This document shows positions 26,783 to 35,702 of a stretch of DNA of 40,405 nt, piece after piece. The position numbers and the translations under genes were made by a program. The DNA is from Methanocalculaceae archaeon (GTDB taxonomy: Archaea; Halobacteriota; Methanomicrobia; Methanomicrobiales; Methanocorpusculaceae), in NCBI GenBank assembly GCA_031262705.1, contig JAISHD010000075.1:1-40405 (forward strand), written 5' to 3'. Under the pieces are notes generated by a model. That model was not told the origin of the DNA and ran no database searches. It worked only from the letters and a program-made list of their open reading frames with translations. The number at the start of each line of letters is the position of its first letter. Position 1 is the first letter of the stretch.

Positions 26783-27394
26783 TTACCGCGTGCTGAAATC
26801 AAACACATAGAGTGTGCCGGAGTCGCTATGCAGAATTCTTTCCAGACGGTACTCAACGATCACCTGTTCCGTTCCGGATACTGCCCAGGGAACAAAGGAG
26901 GAGTCGGAAACTACAATGTGATATGTGGTGTCCCTTTTTCCAGATTTGGGAAGGATGAGACCGGACGGTTTTGCGCTGAGAACTCCTGCACGCAGTTCGA
27001 GGACAATGTTTTCTGCATGTCGGTTGGCAGACTGGTAGGTGAAGACCACCGGATAGTATGTGGTACCATTCACCTGAAATGTGAACACCCCGCGTTCCAT
27101 ACTGAATCGTCCCGGAGACGCGCGGGAAAAGGAAAAGATAGAGATAGGACTTTTCACCAGTGCGAGGGTAAAGATTTTCTGGCCGTAGACTCCGGTGTTT
27201 TCCGCTACAAGAAAGAGGTCAAGATCGTATTTGAATGCAGCAAACTGCCGGAAAAGATCTTCATTCTGGGAACGTTCCAGTTCTTCTGCGATCTCCGGCG
27301 CAGCATGAATCGACCAGATGCCAAGAGCGAGGATGATCATCACAAGAATCAGGGAAAACCCGATCACTTCGGAAACCGCGTCATCACTGTACAT
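26783..27394 (-). CDS. Type IV pilin-like protein A
   Basis: A 203-residue protein with an archaeal pilin-type N-terminus: short charged leader, DDAVSEVIGF, then a hydrophobic stretch (SLILVMIILALGIWSI) and a beta-rich exterior domain. The leader is expected to be cut by an EppA/PibD-type prepilin peptidase just before the hydrophobic core. A related N-terminus on the preceding gene, overlapping by one base, suggests paired minor pilins or surface proteins. The function is unknown. Confidence 0.7.
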   Translation of the reverse strand: MYSDDAVSEVIGFSLILVMIILALGIWSIHAAPEIAEELERSQNEDLFRQFAAFKYDLDLFLVAENTGVYGQKIFTLALVKSPISIFSFSRASPGRFSMERGVFTFQVNGTTYYPVVFTYQSANRHAENIVLELRAGVLSAKPSGLILPKSGKRDTTYHIVVSDSSFVPWAVSGTEQVIVEYRLERILHSDSGTLYVFDFSTR

Positions 27395-28074
27395 CAGGTG
27401 ACCTCAATCAGATAGAGAACTTCCCGGACAGTCAGGTTGGATCGAGTGGCATTGCCAAGTGACTGTGTAAACGTTTTCCCGAGAAGGGAGTCACCCGAGA
27501 CGGAAACACTTGCGTTGATGAACCGACGCTCACGGATGTTTTCCACACGGAACCTGAGTATGATCGGATCTGTTTTGGATATCTCGACCGCAGGGGACGC
27601 AAGAGCAGGGATCGTAAGACAGACATCGTTCCCGCGATGAGAAATGGACGGAGGAAGGATAACCGATCGTATCCCACCGGTCGTAAGCGCAACCGTTCCG
27701 CAGTCAGACGAGAGTACAAAACGTTCCACATACGTACACTTCGGGGCATAGGATAGTTTGAGCGGGATATAGGATGCCGCCGACTCATTGTCTGCGACAT
27801 GGATCACCGCATTCGAGATTCCGATGCTGAGAGTTCCTGCATCGATCATCATCGATCGGGCGTCACCAGCCCCTCCCGCAATCCACAGCAGATCCATTGC
27901 GAGTTTTATGTCAGAGAACTGTACCACAGTCGCCGCTGCGGTATGTTGTTCTTTCTGCAGTTCTTCGGCAGGAACTCCACCTGCTGCCCATACGGAGAAA
28001 ACAACTGCGATCAACGCAAGAATGCAGATGAACCCGACAACTTCAGAGATACCGTCATCTGCGGATGAGTGCAT
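27394..28074 (-). CDS. Type IV pilin-like protein B
   Basis: A 226-residue protein with the same plan as its neighbour: DDGISEVVGF leader, hydrophobic CILALIAVVFSVWAAGG, then a soluble beta-rich domain with Cys pair candidates. It is first of the two-gene unit; its stop and the next start share one base (TGATG). The low similarity beyond the N-terminus suggests distinct roles within one filament or surface complex. Confidence 0.7.
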   Translation of the reverse strand: MHSSADDGISEVVGFICILALIAVVFSVWAAGGVPAEELQKEQHTAAATVVQFSDIKLAMDLLWIAGGAGDARSMMIDAGTLSIGISNAVIHVADNESAASYIPLKLSYAPKCTYVERFVLSSDCGTVALTTGGIRSVILPPSISHRGNDVCLTIPALASPAVEISKTDPIILRFRVENIRERRFINASVSVSGDSLLGKTFTQSLGNATRSNLTVREVLYLIEVT

Positions 28075-28104
28075 ATCAGAACTTTATCGAAACTCACAAT
28101 ATAA

Positions 28105-28605
<501 letters not shown>

Positions 28606-28622
28606 ATGAGGTGAAGTAAACA

Positions 28623-28796
28623 ATGACAAAAGGCACACCATCAATGGGTCTGCGCAACAAGCATTCCCACATCATCTGCAGCCGCTGTGGAAAACAGTCA
28701 TTCCACGCCCGGCACGGTGTTTGTTCATCATGCGGTTTTGGAAAAAGCTCCAAGATCCGCGGATACAAATGGACGAAGAAAGCAGCAGATAACTAA
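28623..28796 (+). CDS. rpl37e: Ribosomal protein L37e (not in ORF track)
   Basis: A 57-residue zinc-ribbon protein of the large ribosomal subunit. CSRC and CSSC supply the four zinc cysteines; [16 protein letters not shown] and SSKIRGYKW are typical L37e. It starts 17 bases after lsm, a conserved archaeal gene pair. The frame is below the track cutoff. Confidence 0.95.
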   Translation: MTKGTPSMGLRNKHSHIICSRCGKQSFHARHGVCSSCGFGKSSKIRGYKWTKKAADN

Positions 28797-28808
28797 AAAG
28801 GTTGTTGT

Positions 28809-30209
28809 ATGAGTGGTATTGCCGGCATCGTTGATTCTCGCAGTGTCGCCTACCCCCTATATTACGCCCTGCACGCACTCCAGCACAGAGGCCAGGAGGC
28901 TGCAGGAATATCTACTTTTCACGAGAAGACTCTGGTAACCCACAAGGGTCCCGGTCAGCTTGCCGAAGTTTTTAATGAACAGATTTTATCCAAACTATCA
29001 GGCACGGTCGGTATCGGACAGGTGCTCTATACGCAAAAGGCGCACCGCGGCAGAATGGAAAACATTCAGCCGCTGAAGTTCTCGTGTCAGGGCCATGAGC
29101 TGTCCATTACGGTAAGCGTTGCACTAGTGCAGGACAACCGTGAGTCTCTTCGTGCAGAGTATGAGGGGAAAGGGCACATCTTTTCAACGACCACAAACGC
29201 AGAGCTGATTGCGGCGATGATCGCCCATGAGCTCATATCCGGGGCAGACGCAGAAAATGCATTTGTCAATGCAATTAAGCGGCTGAAAGGAGCATACGCA
29301 GGTGTTGCAATTCTGGACGGAGTGTTGTATGCGTTCCGTGATCCGCTGGGAACAAAACCGCTGTGTATGGGAGAACTTGATACCGGCTACATTGTGGCAT
29401 CGGAAAGTGTCGCAATTGATACGCTGTCGGGAACATTCCTCCGCGACATCACGCCGGGCGAACTGGTTATCATCACCGGGGATGGTGTGTCCAGCCGCCA
29501 GGTACTGACCGCGGATCACAAAGCGTACTGCGTGTTTGAGTATGTCTATACTGCACGGCCCGACTCGGTTATCGACGAGGTTCTGGTGTATGACGCACGC
29601 CGGAGAATCGGCGAGCGGCTGGCAAAACATCCGGTCAAGGCCGATCTTGTCTCGCCGGTGCCGGACTCAGGCACGACGTTTGCAACGGGTTTTGCAGACG
29701 CGTCCGGCATTCCGTACATGGAAGGACTCCTGAAGAACCGGTACGTCGGCAGAACCTTCATCATGCCCGCCCAGAATCTGCGGGAGAACGCGGTGAGGAT
29801 GAAATTGAATCCGGTGCGCCGCCACATCAGCGGCAAGTCCGTTGTCCTTGTGGACGACAGCATTGTCCGCGGTACGACCTCGCTCCATATTGTAGACATG
29901 GTGCGCGAGTTCGGTGCGGCCGAGGTCCACATGCGGATCGGTTCAACACCGATTGTTGCTCCCTGCTACTTCGGGGTGGACCTGCCAACCCGTGAGGAGT
30001 TGATAGCAAACGGCAGATCGGTTGAGGAGATTCGCGAGATGATCCATGCAACAAGCCTTGAGTACATCTCAACCGATGATCTTGTGGAGTCGGTCGGTAT
30101 CCCCCGCGAGGATCTGTGCATGGCCTGTTCCTGCGGCGCATACCCGCTGGACATCCCGAACGAGTCATGCTGTGCATGCCGCAGTATAACCCCGGCGAAA
30201 GAAAAATAA
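28809..30209 (+). CDS. PurF paralogue with erased glutaminase site
   Basis: A 466-residue protein with the full PurF layout: N-terminal Ntn-glutaminase fold (about 1-230) and C-terminal phosphoribosyltransferase domain with intact PRPP motif VVLVDDSIVRGTTS. Cys of QHRGQEAAGI region, CVFEYVYTARPDS and late CMACSCGAYP resemble iron-sulfur PurFs. The glutaminase residues are gone: the second codon is Ser (MSGIAGI) where the catalytic Cys belongs, HNGNL is replaced by VQDNRES, RYST-type by LYTQKA, and SDTE by TNAE. It can hardly use glutamine. It might use ammonia, act as a partner or regulator of the conventional PurF, or have a new role. It starts 12 bases after rpl37e. Confidence 0.9.
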   Translation: MSGIAGIVDSRSVAYPLYYALHALQHRGQEAAGISTFHEKTLVTHKGPGQLAEVFNEQILSKLSGTVGIGQVLYTQKAHRGRMENIQPLKFSCQGHELSITVSVALVQDNRESLRAEYEGKGHIFSTTTNAELIAAMIAHELISGADAENAFVNAIKRLKGAYAGVAILDGVLYAFRDPLGTKPLCMGELDTGYIVASESVAIDTLSGTFLRDITPGELVIITGDGVSSRQVLTADHKAYCVFEYVYTARPDSVIDEVLVYDARRRIGERLAKHPVKADLVSPVPDSGTTFATGFADASGIPYMEGLLKNRYVGRTFIMPAQNLRENAVRMKLNPVRRHISGKSVVLVDDSIVRGTTSLHIVDMVREFGAAEVHMRIGSTPIVAPCYFGVDLPTREELIANGRSVEEIREMIHATSLEYISTDDLVESVGIPREDLCMACSCGAYPLDIPNESCCACRSITPAKEK

Positions 30210-30214
30210 GCTGA

Positions 30215-30247
30215 GCAGCAGATACCTGCTGCAAATATTTTTTTTTT
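30215..30247 (+). terminator. Intrinsic-type terminator after the PurF paralogue
   Basis: Stem GCAGCAG/CTGCTGC (30215-30221, 30226-30232) with ATAC loop, followed by a ten-T run (30238-30247). Confidence 0.7.
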
Positions 30248-30368
30248 CAATTTATGTGCTGCAATAGAGGCGAACGCGGAAGAATTTTTCACAATGCTTG
30301 AGGCAGGAATAATTGCAGCACAAAACCCGGCATCTTGATTATGCCAAAACACCTTTCTACTTAGTATC

Positions 30369-31283
30369 ATGATAACGGTACTGTCCGGCGGAACCGGCAC
30401 GCCGAAACTCATCCGCGGACTCCGCCAGATTCTGCGGGACAACGAGATCACGGTGGTGGTCAACACCGCCGAGGATCTCTGGATGTCGGGTCTGTATGTT
30501 TCGCCTGATATTGATACCGTGCAGTATCTTTTTTCCGGACTGCTGAACACGGACAGCTGGTGGGGCATCCGCGGTGATTCGTTTGAGACGTTTCATGCAA
30601 TGGAGAAACTTGGCTACATGGAGCCTCTGCCGCTCGGTGATCGCGATCGGGCGACCAACATTGCCCGCGCCGAGTTTTTGCGGCAGGGCATGACCCTGAC
30701 TGCGGCGACGGAAAGAATTGCGAAAGCCTACGGGGTGCAGGCAAAGATTCTCCCGATGTCCGATCAGGAGGTAACGACGTATGTCAGGACAGAGGACGGA
30801 TCGCTGATGCATTATCAGGAGTACTGGGTGGGCCGGCGCGGCAATGTGCCGATCACGGGAATCGCCCGGAAGACTGCCGGCGATGCACCGCTTGCGGCAA
30901 CCCCCGAGGTGATCGCAGCAATTGAGGAGAGTGACGGTGTGATTATCGGGCCGTCCAATCCGGTGACGAGTATCGGCCCCATTCTGGAATGTGCCGGTGT
31001 CCGCGAAGCGCTGCGGAAAAAATTCACGATTGCGGTCAGTCCCTTTATCGGCAGACGGCCGGTCAGCGGCCCTGCGGCAGCGCTGATGCAGGCAGGGGGG
31101 TATGCACCGACCTCCTACGGAACGTGGGAGGTGTACAAAGATGTCGTCAGCATGTTTATTCAGGACAAGCGCGACACAGAGATTGACGTCCCCGGTGCGC
31201 ACCGGCTGGATACGATGATGACGAACGAGAAGAAGGCTGAGTCCCTTGCATGGGATCTGCTCTCCTACTTCCCGCGGAAATGA
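30369..31283 (+). CDS. cofD: 2-phospho-L-lactate transferase
   Basis: A 304-residue enzyme that transfers the phospholactyl (or phosphoenolpyruvyl) group to FO to form F420-0. Family marks are the N-terminal TVLSGGTGTPKLIRGL, VNTAEDLWMSGLYVSPDIDT, LGDRDRATN and the GPSNPVTSIGPIL segment. The 304 residues match CofD. It overlaps the DUF3795 gene by four bases (ATGA). Confidence 0.95.
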   Translation: MITVLSGGTGTPKLIRGLRQILRDNEITVVVNTAEDLWMSGLYVSPDIDTVQYLFSGLLNTDSWWGIRGDSFETFHAMEKLGYMEPLPLGDRDRATNIARAEFLRQGMTLTAATERIAKAYGVQAKILPMSDQEVTTYVRTEDGSLMHYQEYWVGRRGNVPITGIARKTAGDAPLAATPEVIAAIEESDGVIIGPSNPVTSIGPILECAGVREALRKKFTIAVSPFIGRRPVSGPAAALMQAGGYAPTSYGTWEVYKDVVSMFIQDKRDTEIDVPGAHRLDTMMTNEKKAESLAWDLLSYFPRK

Positions 31284-31666
31284 GTTCACTTGCGATCTGC
31301 GGAATGATCTGCTCCGTCTGCTACCGGCATCTGAACAAGAATAATCCCTGCCCCGGTTGTGCATCAGATGAACCGGGGAAACCGGCACACTGCAGAGACT
31401 GTAGCATCTCTCTGTGTGCCGGTGAGAAGGGACTGGCCTTTTGTTTTTTGTGCGGAGAGTTTCCGTGCAGACGAGTAAAAAATCTTGACAGAAGTTATGT
31501 CAGGCGTTATCATGTGAGTCTTGTTGCCTTCGGCGTCCGGGCAAAAGGGATCGGTGCCGAAAATTTTCTTGCAGAGGAACTGCCGAAGTGGACGTGCAAC
31601 TGCGGAGGGATTATTTCCCTGCATGATGGTGTGTGCAGTGAGTGCGGAAAAAAATTGCAGGGGTAA
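31280..31666 (+). CDS. DUF3795-type cysteine-rich protein
   Basis: A 128-residue protein with 19 or so cysteines grouped in pairs: CGMICSVC, NPCPGC, HCRDCSISLC, CFLCGEFPC and a terminal CNCGG...CSECGKK zinc ribbon. This matches the DUF3795 pattern, of unknown function, common in methanogens and other anaerobes. It likely binds zinc or iron-sulfur clusters. The start at 31280 overlaps the cofD stop. Confidence 0.8.
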   Translation: MSSLAICGMICSVCYRHLNKNNPCPGCASDEPGKPAHCRDCSISLCAGEKGLAFCFLCGEFPCRRVKNLDRSYVRRYHVSLVAFGVRAKGIGAENFLAEELPKWTCNCGGIISLHDGVCSECGKKLQG

Positions 31667-31681
31667 AATTTTTCAAAAAAA

Positions 31682-32293
31682 TTATTTCCGCATCTGGCAC
31701 GGGATGCAGATATATTTCCCATCGATCTGTTTTGCAAGACCGTCCGCCACCTGCTCGCCGCAGACTGAACAGATGACATTGTTGTAGATCTTTGCCTCTT
31801 CCGGCAGAGGCTGAACCACTGCCTTGATCGTAAACAGCTTTTCCGCAGGCATGGAAAGAATCTCATCCACGTGCGCATGTGCAAGACGGTGGAACTCCTC
31901 GTCCTCGGTAGGTGTTGCCGAACCGTCCATGATCTTTGGCCGAAGTTCCACCATCCGTGTGTTCTTCGGAACCGCATCGGGGACGGCCACAAGCCGGATG
32001 GAAGTATTGTTGTCGCGGCGGTAAAATGAGAACGCCGTTTTGCCCCAGTTGTGTACAAACAGATTGCCTTTGCCCGCGGTGCAGCCGAGCAGCACCTGAA
32101 TGGCATCAACCGTGCAGGAGTCGGTCTCTGTAACTGCCACAATCTCCTCATCCTCGGAGAAGTGCAGGTCCAGTTTCTGTGCGGCAAGTTCGCAGGCTTT
32201 GTATCCGAGCGTAAGGCCGCCGCAGGCGTGACCGTGAAATGCTACAAGATCGACGAAGTCTTTCATAGCAACATAATCGCCGCTTCCTCCCAT
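31682..32293 (-). CDS. FmdE-family protein
   Basis: A 203-residue protein of the FmdE family, named after formylmethanofuran dehydrogenase operons though not a proven catalytic subunit. Visible are FHGHACGGLTLG, ETDSCTVDAIQVLLGCT with GKGNLFVH, and a C-terminal zinc finger CSVCGEQV...YICIPC. The residues fit a metal-binding fold with His and Cys ligands. The start is either 32293 or the internal ATG at 32266 (MKDFVDLV), which fits the family better; the GGGAGG lies inside the first codons. It is divergent from the FecBCD-type importer, and FmdE proteins are often seen near such metal transporters (from memory). Confidence 0.85.
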   Translation of the reverse strand: MGGSGDYVAMKDFVDLVAFHGHACGGLTLGYKACELAAQKLDLHFSEDEEIVAVTETDSCTVDAIQVLLGCTAGKGNLFVHNWGKTAFSFYRRDNNTSIRLVAVPDAVPKNTRMVELRPKIMDGSATPTEDEEFHRLAHAHVDEILSMPAEKLFTIKAVVQPLPEEAKIYNNVICSVCGEQVADGLAKQIDGKYICIPCQMRK

Positions 32294-32384
32294 TAATAGT
32301 ATTGATATGAAAATCCTTCAGTTCATTTGGCCAACGTTTTTCCATACACATATTATTCAGTATGAAAAAAAATAGAATGATAAC

Positions 32385-33481
32385 ATGAATCTGTGCCGCC
32401 GATCTCTTTCCCTCCTCGTAGGATGTGCTCTTGTTGTTCTTCTCTGCCTCAGCGCAGGGTGTGTATCCACGCCCGGCCCCTCAGACGAACATACCCGGAC
32501 AAGATCGCCGTATCCGGTTCGGGTTCCATGCGGTACTTCGTGTATCTGGACATAAACCTTGACCGTATCGTCGCGGTTGACTATCAGGACAGCAGCCTCT
32601 TTACCCGGTCAAACGAACTGCGGCCCTACCTTCTCGCAAACCCGGCGATCAAGAACCGGGAGGAGCTCGGGTCCGCCATGGCGGTTGTTGACAACGAAAA
32701 ACTCCTCGCATCGGGAGCCGAAGTTCTCTTCATGGGCGGCGCGAGTAGTTCACGGGTCGAGATTGCCGATGAGATCACCGCAAAGACCGGCATACCGGTG
32801 GTGATGTTCTATGTCGGCGACTATGTCACCAAAGGCGATCAGATCCGGGAAACCCTCCGCATGCTCGGAAAGATTCTGCACGAGGATGCACGTGCCGAAG
32901 AGATCATTGCCTACTTCGGAACCGTAGAGAATGATCTCAGGGCCCGTGTCGCGAACGTATCGGACGCCGGAAAACCGACAGTGTACGTCTGCGGCATCTC
33001 CTACAACGGTGCCCACGGTGCCGACGGAACCGACCCGAACTATCTGCCGTTCACTCTGCTCGGCGCAAAGAACGTTGCCTCCGGCATCGGCGAGACCAGT
33101 CAGACCGGATACGCGAAAGTTGCCAAGGAACAGATTCTTGCCTGGGACCCGGACAGAATCTTTGTGGACCTTGGAACCCTGACCGCCGCAGAAGGAGGAG
33201 CAATTGCCGAGTTCCGGAATGATCCCTCCTACGAAGGACTCTCGGCAGTCAAAGGCGGCGAGGTGTATGCGGTCAACCCGCACACCTCGATGAACGTGAA
33301 CCATGAGACGAGTCTTGCAAACGCCTACTACATCGGTAAAGTTCTCTACCCCGAACAGTTCGTCGACATCGATCCGGCAGTAAAGGCCGATGAAATTTAC
33401 AGGTTTGTGGTGGGCGCACCGGTATACGAACAGCTGAAAGCAAACGTCCAGAATCTTTCCTATCAGAAAGTGGAGCTGTAA
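32385..33481 (+). pseudogene. ABC-transporter substrate-binding lipoprotein, frame broken by a 55-base deletion
   Basis: From ATG 32385 one frame gives a lipoprotein signal peptide, LVGCALVVLLCLSAGC, with a clean lipobox (LSAGC), then DEHT. A second frame starts at PDKIAVSGSGSMR and runs intact to 33481 with the usual FecB/BtuF-like domain. The downstream paralogue has about 55 extra bases between the same points, coding TITDVAGREVVIPAD. Adding 55 to 1,097 gives 1,152 bases, exactly 384 codons, close to the paralogue. The deletion seems recent because the body has no stops. Real loss or assembly error. Confidence 0.8.
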
Positions 33482-34621
33482 ATGAAGTATCTCCCGCTCT
33501 TTCTGCTGCTGGCAGCCGTGCTTGCCCTCTCTGTCTCGGCAAGATGCGTGGCGGCACCAGACGACGATCACACCAAAACCATCACGATAACCGATGTCGC
33601 CGGACGTGAGGTTGTCATACCTGCCGACCCGCAGCGGATCGCCGTGTCCGGTTCCGGCTCAACGCGGCTTGTTGCCTACCTCGGAGCACTTGACCGTGTC
33701 GTTGCGGTTGACAGCCAGGATGGAAAAACAACACAGACCTCAGACCTCCGTCCGTATGGTCTTGCAAACCCCGGACTTCGGAACCTTCCGACTCTCGGGA
33801 CCGCCAAAGGCCAGATCGATCCCGAACGGCTGCTTGCCGCATCCCCCGACCTGATCCTCAAGAGTGTGAGCGGAACCGATCTTGCGGGCGAGGCGGACGA
33901 ACTTACCGCAAAGACGGGCATTCCGGTCGTGCTGTACTCGCAATATGATCCCGGCACAAAACCGGACGAGTTCGCCGCAAACCTGCGGCTTTTAGGAAAA
34001 GTCCTCGGCAAAGAGGAACGTGCCGAAGAGATTCTGAAATACTTTGACGCGATCAGAGAGGACCTCGCCAGCCGGACAAAAGACATTCCCGATGAAGGAA
34101 AACCGACGCTGTATGTGGGGGGAGTTGCATACTCCGGCTCACACGGATTTTATTCAACGCAACCTAACTACCTGCCGTTCCGCTACCTTGGCGCACACAA
34201 TGCCGCTGCGGGGGCGGATACCGGTACGGGCACGACGGAGAATGCAAAAATTGCCAAGGAACAGATTCTTGCCTGGAACCCGGATATCCTCTTCGTGGAT
34301 CTTGCGACGCTGACCGCGGCGGGAGGCGGATCGATTGTGGAGCTCTCGACCGATCCCTCCTACAACGCAATGACCGCCGTGCAGACCGGCGAGGTGTATG
34401 CGGTTCTGCCCCATACCTCGATGGGTGCAAACTATGAGACGATCCTTGCGGATGCCTATTACATCGGTAAAGTTCTCTATCCCGAACGGTTCGCCGACAT
34501 TGATCCGGCAGCAAAGGCTGATGAGATCTACCAGTTCGTGGTCGGTGTTCCGGTGTACGAACAGCTGAACACGAATGTGAACAACCTGTCGTTCACGAAA
34601 CTGGAGATTCCTGTACTCTAA
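33482..34621 (+). CDS. FecB/BtuF-type ABC transporter substrate-binding protein
   Basis: A 379-residue exported protein. Signal peptide LPLFLLLAAVLALSVSA, then TITDVAGREVVIPADPQRIAVSGSG, the TroA/BtuF-like start, and two lobes with repeated segments such as YLPFRYLGAHN and YYIGKVLYPERF. It is a tandem duplicate of the gene just upstream. The substrate is likely an iron complex, cobalamin, or another metal complex; nothing visible decides. It has no clear lipobox, so anchoring may differ from its paralogue. Confidence 0.88.
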   Translation: MKYLPLFLLLAAVLALSVSARCVAAPDDDHTKTITITDVAGREVVIPADPQRIAVSGSGSTRLVAYLGALDRVVAVDSQDGKTTQTSDLRPYGLANPGLRNLPTLGTAKGQIDPERLLAASPDLILKSVSGTDLAGEADELTAKTGIPVVLYSQYDPGTKPDEFAANLRLLGKVLGKEERAEEILKYFDAIREDLASRTKDIPDEGKPTLYVGGVAYSGSHGFYSTQPNYLPFRYLGAHNAAAGADTGTGTTENAKIAKEQILAWNPDILFVDLATLTAAGGGSIVELSTDPSYNAMTAVQTGEVYAVLPHTSMGANYETILADAYYIGKVLYPERFADIDPAAKADEIYQFVVGVPVYEQLNTNVNNLSFTKLEIPVL

Positions 34622-34631
34622 CGGTGTGGCC

Positions 34632-35702
34632 ATGCATCTGGAAAACGGATCTACCCCGGAACACTACCGGGCCTATGTAGGAAGAAAAATTGCACTGATC
34701 CTCGGAGGCGTTGTCCTTGCGGTCATCATGTTCTTCGTGTCGGTGTCGGTCGGCGCGGTATCAATCCCTATCCCCGACATCATCGCAACACTTCTTGGCG
34801 GTCAGGGGACAGGACTGTATGAACGCATCATCTGGAACATCAGAATCCCGCAGGCGCTGACCGCGGTTGTTGCAGGTGCAGGTTTTGCCATTGCCGGTGT
34901 TGCCATGCAGTCGATTCTTCGAAATCCTCTTGCATCACCGTTCACGCTCGGCCTTTCCAACGCCGCGGCATTCGGCGCTGCGATTGGTATTCTGATGTTC
35001 GGCGCAGGAACGACCGGCAGCAGCATCGCCGACGCCGTTGTCGTCAACAATCCGTATCTGACAACTATCTGTGCATTCCTCTTCAGCATGCTGACGACCG
35101 TGATCATTCTGCTGATTGCAAAGATGCGGTCGGCAACGCCGGAGACGATGGTGCTTGCCGGGGTCGCGATCAGTTCACTGTTCAGTGCGGGACTGATGGC
35201 GATTCAGTACTTCGTGGACGACACAAAGCTTGCATCGATTGTGTTCTGGCAGTTCGGCGATGTGTCGCGATCCAGCTGGATGGAGCTTGGCATCATCACG
35301 GCCGTGGTGGTCGCGGCGTTTGCCTACATCCTGTTCAAACGCTGGGACTACAATGCAATCGATGCGGGAGACGAGACCGCACGCGGTCTCGGCGTGAACG
35401 TGGAACGGACCCGGCTCTTCGGCATGATAGCGGCGTCCGTGATCAGTGCGGTGGTCGTGGCATTCCTCGGCGTCATCGGATTTGTGGGGCTGGTCTGTCC
35501 GCACATGGTGCGGCGGGTGATCGGCGACGACCACCGGTTCTTGATTCCGGGAAGTTTCGTCTGCGGTGCGGTACTGCTGCTTATCTCCGACACCGTCGCA
35601 CGCACCATGATTGCGCCGCACGTCCTGCCGGTCGCGGTACTCACGGCGTTTCTCGGAGCGCCGGTGTTTCTGTATCTCATCATCAGGGGGCGGCGGATGT
35701 GA
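34632..35702 (+). CDS. FecCD-family ABC transporter permease
   Basis: A polytopic protein of about 356 residues with the FecCD/BtuC fold. Signatures: AVVAGAGFAIAGVAMQSILRNPLASPFTLG, then a late GLVCPHMVRRVIGDDHR coupling segment and ARTMIAPHVLPVAVLTAFLGAPVF. About ten helices. GTG at 34626 is an alternative start. Part of the binding protein-permease-ATPase operon; overlaps the ATPase gene by four bases. Confidence 0.94.
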   Translation: MHLENGSTPEHYRAYVGRKIALILGGVVLAVIMFFVSVSVGAVSIPIPDIIATLLGGQGTGLYERIIWNIRIPQALTAVVAGAGFAIAGVAMQSILRNPLASPFTLGLSNAAAFGAAIGILMFGAGTTGSSIADAVVVNNPYLTTICAFLFSMLTTVIILLIAKMRSATPETMVLAGVAISSLFSAGLMAIQYFVDDTKLASIVFWQFGDVSRSSWMELGIITAVVVAAFAYILFKRWDYNAIDAGDETARGLGVNVERTRLFGMIAASVISAVVVAFLGVIGFVGLVCPHMVRRVIGDDHRFLIPGSFVCGAVLLLISDTVARTMIAPHVLPVAVLTAFLGAPVFLYLIIRGRRM

